Source: Dendrobium chrysotoxum (taxonomy: Eukaryota; Streptophyta; Magnoliopsida; Asparagales; Orchidaceae). Taken from it: a stretch of DNA of 64,000 nt. Every line of letters starts with the position of its first letter. Position 1 is the first letter of the stretch. Position numbers and translations under genes: made by a program. The notes beneath the pieces are model-generated. The model was not told the origin of the DNA and ran no database searches. It worked only from the letters and a program-made list of their open reading frames with translations. Positions 11,801 through 23,340 of the stretch are shown here, piece after piece. The stretch is taken from positions 27,184,520 through 27,248,519 of the forward strand of contig CM034310.1 of assembly GCA_019925795.1 (NCBI GenBank), read 5' to 3'.

Positions 11801-11895
11801 AAAAACACTTCATCATCTCTCACTACTTCCTTGAGATATAGAGAAGCTTGCTTCTTTCTAGCTCCTCTACAATTCCAAAACATGATGGAAGCCAT
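8885..11895 (-). pseudogene. LINE ORF2: AP-like endonuclease and reverse transcriptase, broken
   Basis: A minus-strand ATG at 11,895 opens MASIMFWNCRGA, the canonical start of a plant L1 endonuclease (EEP family). GGDFNCLLSNEDKR follows near 11,500-11,450 and a WDHYPIL version of the SDHxP motif lies near 11,200. The RT shows IPKVDNPTAPSHFRPISL (about 10,370), KIDMEQAYDS (10,115), SGFRQGCPLSPYLF (9,955) and the catalytic YADDILIF (about 9,810). The thumb region runs on to 8,885. Breaks lie near 11,569, 11,459, 10,000 and 9,647. A 23-base C tract (G on the coding strand) interrupts the endonuclease after DKRAG. The element would have copied its RNA by target-primed reverse transcription. Confidence 0.92.
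11421..11443. repeat. Poly-C/poly-G homopolymer, 23 bases, inside LINE ORF2
   Basis: A pure run of 23 C on the plus strand lies where the LINE encodes a short Gly run after DKRAG. It is probably replication slippage of an original short G run. Its exact length is uncertain in any sequencing. Confidence 0.9.
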
Positions 11896-11930
11896 TATAG
11901 AATCAGAGGGGAAGAGTTCCCCACCTTATC

Positions 11931-13619
11931 TTATCCTTCCCCATCTTTCTTCATGGTCATAGAAGCCAACTTAATAGGACCAAGTCCTCTAAGTTCCTTT
12001 GCAAGTTTAACTATTGTATTGGAGGAACCCCCTTCCATGGATCCCCCTACCATTTTAAACTCTGGAGCCCAAGCAATTGGAGAGCAATCACCATCATCTT
12101 TGTCAGAGATGCCAATAATAGCTTCCTCCGCCTCCCCAGAAATAGCAGGTGGATTACTTATGTCCTTAGTAGCCGGAATAATCTCACCTTCCTCCAATAA
12201 TTCATTTAGCATCGTAAACTTGTTACCTCCTTTTAGGGAAGACAGCTTATCCACAGCACAATTCATCTCCTCCTCCATGAGAGTTTCAACTTGTTTAGAC
12301 CATATATTGCCCAAAAGATTATCCTAGTTAGAAGCATTTCCAACTTGGATAAGATCTGATTTGCCACCTACCAACGCTCCCTTATTCTTCTCACCAGCAG
12401 GCTTGGCCACATATTCCTTCAGACCAGATTTTCCTTTCTGGATGCAGACATTCTTTTGGTTCAAATTCTTTTTCCTCCTATAATTAACATGTATCCAAGG
12501 TCCATAAGTAGAACCAACCCCCTAAAAAGTTCCTCCCACCTTCCAATCAGAGCTTTTGAAAGAAATACTACCCGATTGGATTGCCATCTTCTCACCAATC
12601 TCAAAACTTTTGGAACCACCCTGACTGGCTCCCAACTCAATCTCTGAACAGCTGCTTTTGGAATGCCCAATCCTTCCACAATTGAAGCAGAGATTAGGAA
12701 CTCTCTCGTATTCAATTTTCTGATAGAATCTTCCCGAGCTCCCTTCCACCCAGACTCTAAGCGGCAGCTTATTTTTTAATGGAATATGAACGCAAATCCT
12801 TGCGAACTCCCTCCTCCCCTATTAGAACATATTATCAACTATTAAATAAGCCTTACCAACCTTAGAAGCAATACTACAGACATTAATATCATCCCAACAT
12901 TGCAAAGGCAAATTAGGCATTCTAATCCATATTGGAGTAGTTAAAACCTTTAATGAATCAGGGGAGAACAAAGGCGACCACTTATCAACACCAATAATAT
13001 GCCCCTTGACATACCATGGTCCATTGGAAAGGACCAAATCCACATACTCCTCATCATCAAACGCACAAAGCATCTATCCCTTACCAAGCCAAGTAAGTTA
13101 TATTTACCCAATTGCGATCATTATCTTCTAAGTTCGAAATTTATAACATAAGAAGGAATGTTTTCACCAAATACTTTCATAACCAACACATTTTAATGCA
13201 TTTTAGTTCTTTCTAATTCATTCGTCTCATACAGCTTGATAGCTTCACCGTCCTCCGTTAAGAAGCTTCCAATCTCCAAATCAGCAACTCTTTTATTGGA
13301 CTTCTTGTACCAGACATTCAACAAAAAATTCCCTGCCTGTTCTTTAGCCTTGGGAACCCCAGCTCCATCTTCCAATTATTTGTAGGAATCCCATTCACCA
13401 GATACACATTGACGAACCACCTCCAAATCTTTATCCATATTTTTATTACTAACTTCTCCAGATACGTCTGAGATGTTAACAGAATGAAATTCCAAAGATT
13501 CAGCCCTAACATCTTCTTCCCTCAGCCCTTCAGATGTAATAGGTTCCTTAAAGACCTCATCAGAAGCCCTGATCAAACCATTCCCCGAACCCACTTCTTT
13601 CTTATTAGACGATGATGAT
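11931..13619 (-). pseudogene. LINE ORF1, C-terminal two thirds: DUF4283-like domain and CCHC knuckle
   Basis: On the minus strand the sequence continues in frame from the 22,950 segment once the copia insertion and one TSD copy are removed. It covers an acidic Ser-rich stretch (13,594-13,376). The DUF4283-like domain (13,073-12,822) shows DLVLSNGPWYVKGH and TPIWIRMPNLPLQCW. A zinc knuckle CFNCGRIGHSKSSC lies at about 12,690. A Glu/Met-rich tail ends at 11,931, and ORF2 starts 36 bases later. Stops and frameshifts occur near 13,376, 13,193, 13,080 and 12,520. ORF1 proteins of this type bind element RNA. Confidence 0.85.
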
Positions 13620-13624
13620 GCTCC
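13620..13624. repeat. Target-site duplication GCTCC, left copy (copia element B)
   Basis: GCTCC occurs directly before the 5' LTR here and directly after the 3' LTR at 22,950-22,954. Removing the element and one copy restores the LINE ORF1 frame across the junction. Confidence 0.92.
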
Positions 13625-16122
13625 TATTGATATTATCTATATCATGACCCATTCTAGAGATTTTGATGATAACAAGCATATGCTTGGATGTTTTAATTTG
13701 TGTGTTAAGTATTTCAGGTGTAATGATTTGATGGATATGCATGATAATTTTAATTTGAGCTGAAAGAATTCAAGATGGATCAAGATAAAAAGCTTGAAGA
13801 TTTTTATGTAGGAGTGTGTTAGTGGTTCATTATTATTTACTTGCATGATTTAATTTGCTCATATTTAAATATCTATTAAAATTATTTCTAAATTAATAAT
13901 TAAGGATAATAAGCATAATTAAAAAATAATCTATAAGATTTCTTAATTAAATTTTATATGCATCATTGATTGCATAGAATTTATCAAAAATGTAAAGATA
14001 CTTAATAAGGTAAATAAATATAATAAGCTTTACGTATTCTTTTTAAATTAACTTATTTTATATCAATTTACTGATGTATGATTAATTTAATCTAAATTAT
14101 ATCATATTATTATATGAATATTTAATATATCTTTAGAAATATAAAAATATGTATAAGTTATTAGGTTGCTGAATATGATATTATTTTAATCGACATGTGG
14201 TCTGATTATTATTCCGTTAGATTGCTTGGATTCTGTAAATATAAATTGATAGGTTATATGAACCGTTTAGAGCTATATTTAATTTATTATGATTTTCTAA
14301 ATATTAGCCAATTTTAATACTTTTTGCTGGGTAGCCGTTTTTGCCTTGTTTTAGATGGATATAGGGGTGTAAGTGAGTCGAGCCGGCTCGCGAGCCGGCT
14401 CGAGCTCGACTCATTTATGGGCTCGTGAGCCGAGCTTATCGAGCTCACGAGTCGAGCTCGAGCTTGAGTTCGAGCTCGTTTAGTAAACGAGCTCGAGTTC
14501 GAGCTTGAGCCGGCTCGGCTCGTGAGCTCGCGAGCCGGCTCGAATAAATATTAATATTTTTAAAATAATTTTATTTTATTTATTTAATTTAAATATTAAA
14601 AAAATTAATAAAAACCTACTAAGTTTTATTTAAATGTTAAACATTTCATATATATTTTAAATTTTAATTAAGCTTTAAAAATCTCTCTTAAGTTTTAAAA
14701 ATCCCTCCTAATTTTTAAAAATCCCGCCTAAATTTAAAAATTCCCGCTCATGGCTCACGAGCCGGCTCGCGAGCCGGCTCGAGCTCGTTTACAGTGAGAC
14801 GAGCTCGAGCTCGAGCTCGCCTGTCGAGCTCGAGTTCGAGCTCACTTTCTAACTAATGAGCTGAGCTCGATAAGGGCCTAAACTCGACTCGACTCGTTTG
14901 CACCCCTAGATGGATATGAAGACTTTTTGACTTATTCATGTGACTAGCCATTGTATAGCCATTTGAAACTTATATTTATTTAATATAAATAATTTTTTTA
15001 TCATATATAATATTTTTTAGATGATAAATTAATATTAGATTAATAGTTTTTTTGAAATTTGGCTTTACTTTCTCTTTTTCTTTAAATACCACTCATCCTC
15101 TTCATATGAGGGTAATTCAAGAGAGAAACTCCAGCACTTTTCTTCATTCCTTTCTTCTTTCTTAGATGATAAATCTTGAGAGGAGAAACTTTGATTTTTA
15201 TTCTAAGAGCTCTTTTTATTTGCTAGATCAAATTCTTGGTTGGAAAGTTTTAACGCACTAAATCCAGTAATGCCTCTTGAAGTTCTTGAGTTTGTTTTCT
15301 TATTCTAAATATTCACTTGCTGATCTATTAGTTTTCATCATATATACTCTCTTGAAAATATCTATCATTTGATGAAATACTAGTTAGAAATGTTATTTTA
15401 AGTTTTATATGTGAAATCTTTTAAATCCATAAAAGACAACAAAACAAATATTTTAATTTTCTTTTATGTGGTATAGATTTGCATTTTAAATCTAAATTTT
15501 TTTAAAAGTATTATATCTAAAGAGTTATAGTTTAAATCAGTAAAAAAAATATTTTTATATTATTTATATTTTTATCAAAATATAAATCTATCTTAAAGTG
15601 AGCAAATTTTATATTCCAATTGCAAGTAGTGAGGTGATTAAAATTAATTTGTAAGATCACCTCAAATATTTTGATCATTTTATTGTAAGATATTTTGAGC
15701 TTATTTTATTTACATCAAGTTGTATTTTTCTTTTTCTTGATCTAAGCCATTTGGCTTAGTAAAGCTTAACTTGTAATTAGATTGGGTTGTACTCGCCCGT
15801 GTAGGAGAGTACTTAGGTTGTAAAGAACTTCTTTGGTTTAAAGAAGTGAGGTTTGCAAGGCAAATCTGGATTAGTGGATTCTAGCCCAAGAGTTGGCTAG
15901 CGTGGACGTAGGTAGGATTGGAATTCGGGCCGAACCACGTAAAAATTTTGTGCCTCTTATTTTCATTTCTTGCATCAATTTTTATTTAACATTTTCATAA
16001 AAATTTAGGTGTTTATTTATTCATTACAAAATAGCTTTAAAATTATTTTAATTGCCTTCTTTTATTAAAAATTTTAAGAACTCAAATTTACCCCCCTCTT
16101 GGGGTGCCATAGTTATCCAACA
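13625..16122 (+). repeat. 5' LTR of copia element B
   Basis: It aligns along its length with 21,005-22,949 except for the 547-bp MITE plus 8-bp duplication at 14,354-14,916. It ends CCAACA next to the primer-binding site. The CCCCCCTCTTGGGGTGCC block just before the end is shared with the other Sirevirus-like LTRs in this window. Confidence 0.95.
14362..14908. mobile_element. hAT-type MITE, 547 bp, in the 5' LTR of element B
   Basis: Ends are inverted repeats: the left reads TAGGGGTGTAAGTGAGTCGA and the right, reverse-complemented, TAGGGGTGCAAACGAGTCGA. It is flanked by an 8-bp duplication GATGGATA (14,354-14,361 and 14,909-14,916), diagnostic of hAT transposition. The 3' LTR keeps the empty site near 21,733, with one GATGTATA. 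The subterminal parts are rich in GAGCCGGCTCGAGCTCG palindromes around an AT-rich middle. There is no transposase, so it was mobilised in trans. Confidence 0.93.
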
Positions 16123-16124
16123 AT

Positions 16125-16136
16125 TGGTATCAGAGC
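16125..16136 (+). promoter_or_regulatory. Primer-binding site of copia element B
   Basis: TGGTATCAGAGC matches the plant copia site complementary to the 3' end of initiator Met tRNA exactly. It begins 2 bases after the LTR. Confidence 0.97.
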
Positions 16137-16189
16137 CTTGGCTCTTTTTATTTTGGCTTAACATCCTAGAGTAGATCCACTTATAAACT

Positions 16190-17728
16190 ATGGCACAAGG
16201 TTTTCCTAAGGGTTCACTTCACGAAGGACAATCTACTCATCGACCACCATTGCTAGATAATATTCCTTTTGATTATTGGAAAAATAGAATTAATACATTC
16301 TTAAGAGGACAAGACTCTCGTATGTGGCACATGCTTACAAACCAATATCATACACCCACTAAAGAAATTAATGGAATTAAAATTAAAAAACCTTTTCATG
16401 AATGAACTGCATTAGAGAGAGAATTAGATGAGTTAAATGCTAGGTCTTATAATACTTTGCATTGTGCGCTTCTTCCAAATGATTATATGAAAATTTCCAT
16501 GTTAAATTCCGCAAAAGAAATTTGGGATAAATTAATTATAACTTATGAAGGTACAAGTGAGGTTAGAGATGCAAACATAAATAAACTCGTTTATGAATAT
16601 GAATTATTTCGCATGTCTCCTTCCGAATCTATTTCTGATATGTATATAAGATTTATAAAAATAATTAATATATTACATTCTCTTGGACGAATATATAAGA
16701 ATCAAGACTTAGTCTATAAGATTCTTAGATGCCTTCCCAAAGAATGGGATGCTCAAGTGATTGTAATTAGTGAGGCTAAGGATTTATCTACTTATCCACT
16801 TGATCAACTTTTGGGTTCTTTGATAGCACATGAACAGATTATAATTCAAAGGGATAAATTGGATAGCTCTTCTAAGAAAGAGAAGGAGAAAGGTAAAACT
16901 ATTGCCTTACAGGTTGATGATAATGATGAACCTAGTTCATCAAGCTCTAATGAAGATAACGATGAGGTGGCCATGCTTTCAAGAAGACTTGGAAGCTTAC
17001 TAAGAAAGAAAAACCAAAGGTATAAGAAATCCAAAAATTATAAATTTCAAACTAAGAAATTTCCTGCAGGAGAAGGGATTATTTGCTACCATTGCAAGAA
17101 GCCTGGACATATAAGAGGAGATTTTCCAGATCTTATTGACTCAAAGAAGAAAGAGATGGATATAGAGAGAAAGAGTGACAAGAAAGAAAAGAAGCATTTC
17201 AAGAAGAAGAAGAATGCTCTATGGGCCAACCCAGATTTAGATGAATCAAGTTCATCAGATGAAGAGGTGAACATTTATCTTATGGCAGGAGAAGAATCTG
17301 ATTGTGATTCTCAAGAGGTATGTAATGATATATCTTATGAAGAATTAGATGATACATTTAATGAATTAGTTGTTGAATATAAAAAATTAAGAAGAAAATA
17401 TAATGTTTTAGAAAAAGAGCAAAAAAATTTAGATATTCTTTTTAATGATTTAAAAAATGAATGTAATGATTTGAAAAATAAAAATAATTCTTTATTAGAT
17501 CGTTCTTTACTTGTTAGTAAACTTGAAAGAGAAAATATTCTCTTAAAAACAAAATTAGATTTATGCATGAAATCACAAGTTCATTATAAAGTTTCATCTA
17601 ATACTATATCAAATAAAAATTCTACTTATATGTCACATCATACTAAGCCATATGCAAATACTAATATTTGGTGTAATTATTATGGTAGAAAAGGACACGT
17701 CTCATTTGATTGTTATGCTCGTAGATAA
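16190..17728 (+). pseudogene. gag of copia element B (two zinc-knuckle remnants)
   Basis: The frame opens MAQGFPKGSLHEG 53 bases after the primer site and stays in one frame to 17,728 apart from a TGA at 16,403-16,405. It contains FDYWKNRINTFLRGQD, EIWDKLIITYEGTSEV and SESISDMYIRF (capsid-like part). A basic, Ser-rich linker is followed by a first knuckle CYHCKKPGHIRGD, whose last Cys is replaced by Phe, near 17,085-17,130. A long Lys/Asn coiled-coil follows (17,330-17,560). The last block, CNYYGRKGHVSFDC near 17,670-17,715, is a second knuckle with Cys replaced by Tyr. Both knuckles are therefore damaged. Length is near the roughly 500 residues typical of this group. Confidence 0.92.
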
Positions 17729-17884
17729 CAAAATAATAAACAATCATCTTTTGTATGGGTTCCAAAAAATACAAGTACTTCTTATACCGTACACAATAGA
17801 TATCATACTACTCATTTAGAATATGGACCCAAAAATATTTGGATTCCAAAAGTTAACATTTGATTTTCTTTTATAGGAATGCCT

Positions 17885-18100
17885 TCAAAGTAAAATCAAT
17901 AAAGACATGTGGTACTTGGACAGTGGATGTTCAAGACATATGACGAACGATAAAGCAAAATTCTCTATGTTAGAACCAAGTGATGGAGGATATGTCACAT
18001 ATGGAGATAATGTAAAGGGAAAGATCATTGGTATTGGATCCATATGTAAGAACTCTATTACTTTAAAAAAAAAATTTATTTGTTTCTGGTTTAAAACATA
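17885..18100 (+). pseudogene. copia protease domain of element B
   Basis: WYLDSGCSRHMTND (from 17,910) is the aspartic protease active-site motif of copia polyproteins. The frame is lost at a run of A residues near 18,065-18,075, just after the domain centre. It should cleave the Gag-Pol precursor in the particle; here it is dead. Confidence 0.88.
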
Positions 18101-19230
18101 ACTTAATATCAATTAGTCAATTATGTGATAAAGGTTTAAATGTTTCTTTTTATGCTTTATATTGCATTATTAGAAATAATGAATCTATTTTACTTATTGG
18201 AAATAGACATAAAAATATTTATTTAATTGATTTAGAGAATACTAATGATATTAATTTAAATTTACTTTGCATGAAATCTACAAATGATGATGCTTGGTTA
18301 TGGCATAGAAGGCTATGTCATGCTAATATCCACACTTTAAATAAAATTTTTAAACTTGATTTAGAAGTTGGTTTACCAAAAATTAATTTTCATTTTGATT
18401 CTATATCTGATGCATGCATTCATGATAAACATATGAAAAGTTCATGCAAAAGTAAAAATATAATTTCTACTAGTAGACCTTTGGAAGTATTACATATGAG
18501 TTTATTTGGACCAATTAATACAACTAGTTTAGGTGGTAAAAATTATGAATTTGTTATAGTAGATGATTATTAAAGATATACTTGAGTATTATTCTTAGCT
18601 AATAAAAATAACGCATTTGATAATTTTAGAAAATTTGCTAAATATATTCAAAGAGAATAAGGTTATTTGATTCATGGAATTCAAATAGATCATGGTGGAG
18701 AATTTGAAAATAAATCATTTGAAAATTATTGTGATAAAAATGGAATTAGACATAATTTTTAGCTCCTAGGACTCCTCAACAAAATGGTGTAGTTGAAAGA
18801 AAGAATCATACTTTGGTTGAATTAGCAAGATCAATGTTAGATGAATATAAACTTCCAAAGTATTTTTGGGCAGAAGTAATAAACACAGTATGTTATGTTA
18901 CTAATAGAGTTTATTTAAGACCTATTCTTAAAAAGACCCCTTATGAAATATTTTTTGGAAAGAAACCTAAGATTAGTCATTTACATGTTTTTTGTTGTAA
19001 GTGTTTTATTTTAAATAATGACAAGGATCCTTTAGGCAAATTTGATAGTAAATCTGATGATACTATTGAGAATATAAAGAAAATAAATTTGGAGGAAAAA
19101 GAGGATGATTCATTGCCTAAAGAATGGAGATATAATAAAAATCATCCAAAAGAATTAATAATTGGTGATCCTTCTCAAGGTGTTAAGACTAGGGGAAACC
19201 TTAGAGCATTCTGCATTTCTATCAGAAATT
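18100..19230 (+). pseudogene. copia integrase of element B, with one catalytic Asp changed
   Basis: The zinc-binding start LWHRRLCHANIHTL lies at about 18,297-18,340. The first catalytic position, normally Asp in the LHxDLFGP motif, reads Ser (HMSLFGP, about 18,492). The second is present in IDHGGEFEN (about 18,690). The Glu lies in VERKNHTLVE near 18,800, across a frameshift at 18,760. The C-terminal part includes KTPYEIFFGKKPKISHLHVF (18,935-18,995). Stops near 18,571, 18,585 and 18,658 confirm decay. Confidence 0.88.
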
Positions 19231-20763
19231 GAACCTAAAAATATAGATGAAGCTTTACAAGATAATTTTTAGATAATTGTTATGGAAGAGAAACTTAACC
19301 AATTTATAAGAAATAATGTTTTGGAGTTAGTCCCAAGACCTCATGATCAAAATATAATTGGAACTAAATGGGTATATAAAAATAAGCTAGATGACTCAGG
19401 AAGTATTATTAGAAATAAAGCTAGATTAGTTACACAAGGGTAAACACAAATAGAAGGAATTGACTTTGAGGAATCTTTTGCACCCGTAGCAAGACTGGAG
19501 ACCATTAGATTACTCCTTGCATTTGCTTATTTTAAAGACTTTAAACTTTTTCAAATGGATGTCAAAAGTGCATTTTTAAATGGGTATATTGATCAAGATA
19601 TTTTTATAGAACAACCACCAGGTTTTGAAAGTATTAATTCTCCTAATCATGTATATAAATTAAAAAAAGCTTTATATGATTTAAAACAGGCTCCACGTGC
19701 TTGGTATGATAGGTTAAGTAACTTTTTAATTGAACATAATTTTAGAAAAGGTAAGGTAGATACAACTCTTTTTATCAAATCTATTGGAGATGATTTAATT
19801 ATTATATAAATTTATGTTGATGATATATTATTTGGAAGTACAAATGAGAGTTTATGTCATGAGTTTTTCTCTTTAATGTTAAAAAAATTTAAAATGAGTA
19901 TGATGGGAGAACTCACCTTTTTCTTAGGACTTCAAGTAAAACAACTAGAGTCCGGCATATTCATATGTCAAATTAAGTACATAAATGAATTATTAGAAAA
20001 TTTTGATATAAAGATATTCAAATTGAGTAAAACTCCTATAAGCCCATCAACTAGACTTGATTTAGATGAATTAGAAAAACTAATAGATCAAAAGCTATAT
20101 AGGAGTATTATAGGTTCACTTTTGTATTTTACTACTAGTAGGCCTGTTATTATATTTGTTGTATATTTGTGTGCAAGATTTCAAGCTAATCCTAAATAAT
20201 CACACTTAATAACAGTTAAGAGAATATTTTGCTATTTAATAGGAACTCCTAAGTTAGGCTTATGGTACCCCAAAAACTTATTATCATGCAATTTAGTTGC
20301 ATATTCTGATGCAGATTATGCTGGTTGTAAGGTTGATAGAAAAAATACATCTGAAATATGTCAATTTTTAGGATCATCACTCATTTCTTGGTCTTCTAGA
20401 AAATAAAATTTTGTTATTTTATCCAATGCTGAAGCAGAGTACATAGTTACAGGTAGTTGTGTTGCTCAAGTTTTATGGCTAAAATAACAATTAGAAGATT
20501 TTGGAATTAAGCTTAAAAATATTCCTATTAAATGTGATAATACAAGTGCAATTAGTTTAACAAAAAATTCTATACAACATTCACGAACGAAACACATAGA
20601 GATTAGACATCATTTTATTAGATATCATATTAGTAAAGGTGATGTGGATATAGATTTTATAAACACAGATTCTCAAATAGCTGATATTTTTACAAAACCT
20701 TTAGTTGAAGAGAGATTTTACATGTTAAGACGTATGCTTGGAATGTTAGACCCTAACATTTAA
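19230..20763 (+). pseudogene. copia RT-RNase H of element B
   Basis: Motifs in order: KWVYKNKLDD (19,370), FQMDVKSAFLNG (19,552), LKQAPRAWYDRL (19,681), YVDDILFGS (19,813) directly after a TAA at 19,807, MSMMGELTFFLGLQ (19,895), a SRP-VCARF block (20,135-20,190), then RNase H with SDADYAGC (20,300), NAEAEYI (20,425), HIEIRHHFI and ADIFTKPL (20,680). It ends MLDPNI at a TAA, 20,761-20,763. Scattered stops replace Trp, Gln and Lys codons. It would have made element cDNA in the virus-like particle. Confidence 0.94.
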
Positions 20764-20990
20764 ATTTCTCATTTTTTAATTCTTTTTGATGTTGTCAAAT
20801 GGGGAGAAGAATTATATATGTTGGTCATAATTCTTTTACATGCATATATTTAGGGGAGAATTATTTTCTTAATTAGCATTCAAAAATATTTCTCAATTAT
20901 TATATATATTTTTCTATTACTTAAAAGTTATGATAAAAGATTAATTTATACCTTTATTATAACTATACCCAACATAAGTTTGTCATCATC

Positions 20991-21004
20991 AAAAAGGGGG
21001 AGAG
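20991..21004 (+). promoter_or_regulatory. Polypurine tract of copia element B
   Basis: AAAAAGGGGGAGAG ends exactly where the 3' LTR starts at 21,005. This confirms that the LTR begins with TATT rather than a TG three bases later. Confidence 0.93.
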
Positions 21005-22949
21005 TATTAATATTATCTATATCATGACCCATTCTAGAGATTTTGATGATAACAAACATATGCTTGGATGTTCTAATTTGTATGTTAAGTATTTTAGGTG
21101 TAATGATTTGATGGATATGCATGATAATTTCACTTTGAGTTGAAAGAATTCAAGATGGACCAAGATGGAAAGCTTGAAGATTTTTATGTAGAGTGTGTTA
21201 GTGGTTCATTATTATTTACTTGTATGATTTAATTTGCTCACATTTAAATATCTATTAAAATTATTTCTAAATTATTAATTAAGGATAATAAGCATAATTT
21301 AAAAAAATTTATAAGATTCCTTAATTAAATTTTATATGCATCATTGAATGCATAGAATTTATCAAAAATGCAAAGATACTTAATAAGGTAAATAAATATA
21401 ATAAGCTTTACGTATTCTTTTTAAATTAACTTATTTCATATCAATTTACTGATGCATGATTAATTTAATCTAAATTATATCATATTATTATATGAATATT
21501 TAATATATCTTTAGAAATATAAAAAAATGCATAAGTTATTAGTTTACTAAATATGATATTATTTTAATCAACACGTGGTCTGATTATTATTCCATTAGAT
21601 TGCCTGGATTCTGTAGATATAAATTGATAGGTTATATGACCCGTTTGGAGCTATATTTAATTTATTATATTTTTCTAAATATTAGTCGATTTTAATACTA
21701 TTTGCTGGGTAGCCATTTTTGCCTTGTTTTGGATGTATATGAAGACTTTTTGACTTATCCATGTGACTGGCCATTTTATAGCCATTTGGAAGTTATATTT
21801 ATTTAATATAAATGAATTCTTTATCATATATAATATTTTTTAGATGATAAATTAATATTAGATTAATAGTTTTGTTGAAACTTGGCTTTACTTTCTCTTT
21901 CTCTTTAAATACCACTCATCCTCTTCATATGAGGGTAATTCAAGAGAGAAACTCCAGCACTTTTCTTCATTCCTTTCTTCTTGTTTATATGCTAAATCTT
22001 GAGAGGAGAAACTTTGATCTTCATTCTAAGAGCTCTTTTCATTTGCGAGATCAAATTCTTGGTTGGAAAGTTTCAACGCACTAAATCCAATAATGCCTCT
22101 TGAAGTTCTTGAGTTTGTTTTCTTATTCTAAATATTCACTTGCTGATCTATTAGTTTTCATCATATATACTCTTTTGAAAATATCTATCATTTGATGAAA
22201 TACTAGTTAGAAATGTTATTTTAAGTTTTATATGTGAAATCTTTTAAATCCATAAAAGACAACAAAGCAAATATTTTAATTTTCTTTTATGTGGTATAGA
22301 TTTATATTTCAAATCTAAATTTTCTTAAAAGTATTATATCTAAAGAGTTATAGTTTAAATCAGTAAGAAAAATATTTTTATATTATTCATATTTTTATCA
22401 AAATATAAATCTATCTTAAAGTGAGTAAATTTCATATTTCAATTGCAAGTAGTGAGGTGATTAAAATTAATTTGTAAGATCACCTCAAATATTTTGGTCA
22501 TTTTGTTGCAAGATATTTTGAGCTTATTTTATTTACATCAAGTTGTATTTTTCTTTTTCTTGATATAAGCCATTTGGCTGCTTAGTAAAGCTTAACTTGT
22601 AATTAGATCGGGTTGTACTCGCCCGTGTAGGAGAGTACTTAGGTTGTAAAGAACTTCTTTGGTTTAAAGAAGTGAGGTTTGCAAGGCAAACCTGGATTAG
22701 TGGATTCTAGCCCAAGAGTTGGCTAGCGTGGACGTAGGTCGGATTGGAATCCGGGCCGAACCACGTAAAAATTTTGTGCCTCTTATTTTCATTTCTTGCA
22801 TCAATTTTTATTTAACATTTTTGTAAAAATTTATGTATTTATTTATTCATTAAAAAATAGCTTTAAAATTATTTTAATTACCTTCTTTTATTAAAAATTT
22901 TAAGAACCCCAATTCACCCCCCCTCTTAGGGTGCCATAGTTATCCAACA
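21005..22949 (+). repeat. 3' LTR of copia element B
   Basis: This is the same sequence as 13,625-16,122 without the MITE. It ends ATCCAACA, followed by the duplication GCTCC. The 60-codon open stretch near 21,900 in it has no recognisable product. Confidence 0.95.
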
Positions 22950-23340
22950 GCTCCAAGACAGAATTTCGACACCTCAGGATTCTTTGGCAATTTGAATTCA
23001 CCACCCGTCATCACATTCTTTCCTTTCCCAATATCTGGAATAATCTTCTTTGCATTTAACAGCCCTCCTTCAATGATCGTTAATGGTTTGCCATTGTTGG
23101 AGTTCAATTGAACTCCATTGGTAGCAGAACTTCCAACTGCAGAATTTCTACTAAACGTCGGCGAAGAAAATTTAAAAAACCCATGTGGATGAATCAAAGA
23201 GGCTCTAGACATTAATCGGTGATCAACCCTTGGCCCTAATTCTATCGATGATCGGCGATTATTCTCCACTGTCGGGAAGTCTAGCAACCGTGCCAAATCA
23301 AAATTTGAAAATCTATCTTCTCTCTCTAGAAAACCATAGC
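22950..23340 (-). pseudogene. LINE ORF1, N-terminal part, separated by the copia insertion
   Basis: On the minus strand, codons from about 23,337 down to 22,950 encode a Ser/Asn/Gly-rich N-terminus ending PEVSKFCLG. After removing the copia element this joins in frame to the Ser-rich stretch at 13,619. The likely ATG is 23,337-23,335, but the downstream frame fits only if one T was lost from the T run two codons later, so the start is broken. Upstream sequence to about 23,390 may be the LINE 5'UTR. I could not find the LINE's own target duplication. Confidence 0.8.

Larger units (their letters stand above)
7885..13619 (-). mobile_element. L1-type LINE, main segment (ORF1 C-terminal part and ORF2)
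   Basis: One non-LTR retrotransposon on the minus strand can be followed from the ORF1 middle (13,619) to the RNase H of ORF2 (about 7,890). Its 3' end is cut by the LTR at 7,880, so no poly(A) is seen. Its 5' part lies beyond the copia insertion, at 22,950-23,340. Domain order is DUF4283-like, CCHC, endonuclease, RT, zf-RVT-like and RNase H, which is the plant L1 pattern. Numerous stops and frameshifts make it inactive. Confidence 0.9.
13625..22949 (+). mobile_element. Full-length Ty1/copia element B (Sirevirus-like) nested in the LINE
   Basis: The element has a 5' LTR (13,625-16,122), tRNA-iMet primer site, gag, protease, integrase, RT and RNase H, PPT and 3' LTR (21,005-22,949), all on the plus strand and flanked by GCTCC. 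The LTRs begin TATTGATATT and end ATCCAACA. The usual TG is TA in both copies. Lengths differ by about 550 bp because a MITE sits in the 5' LTR. Each coding domain contains stops or frameshifts. LTR substitutions are visible throughout, so this is an old insertion. Confidence 0.95.
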
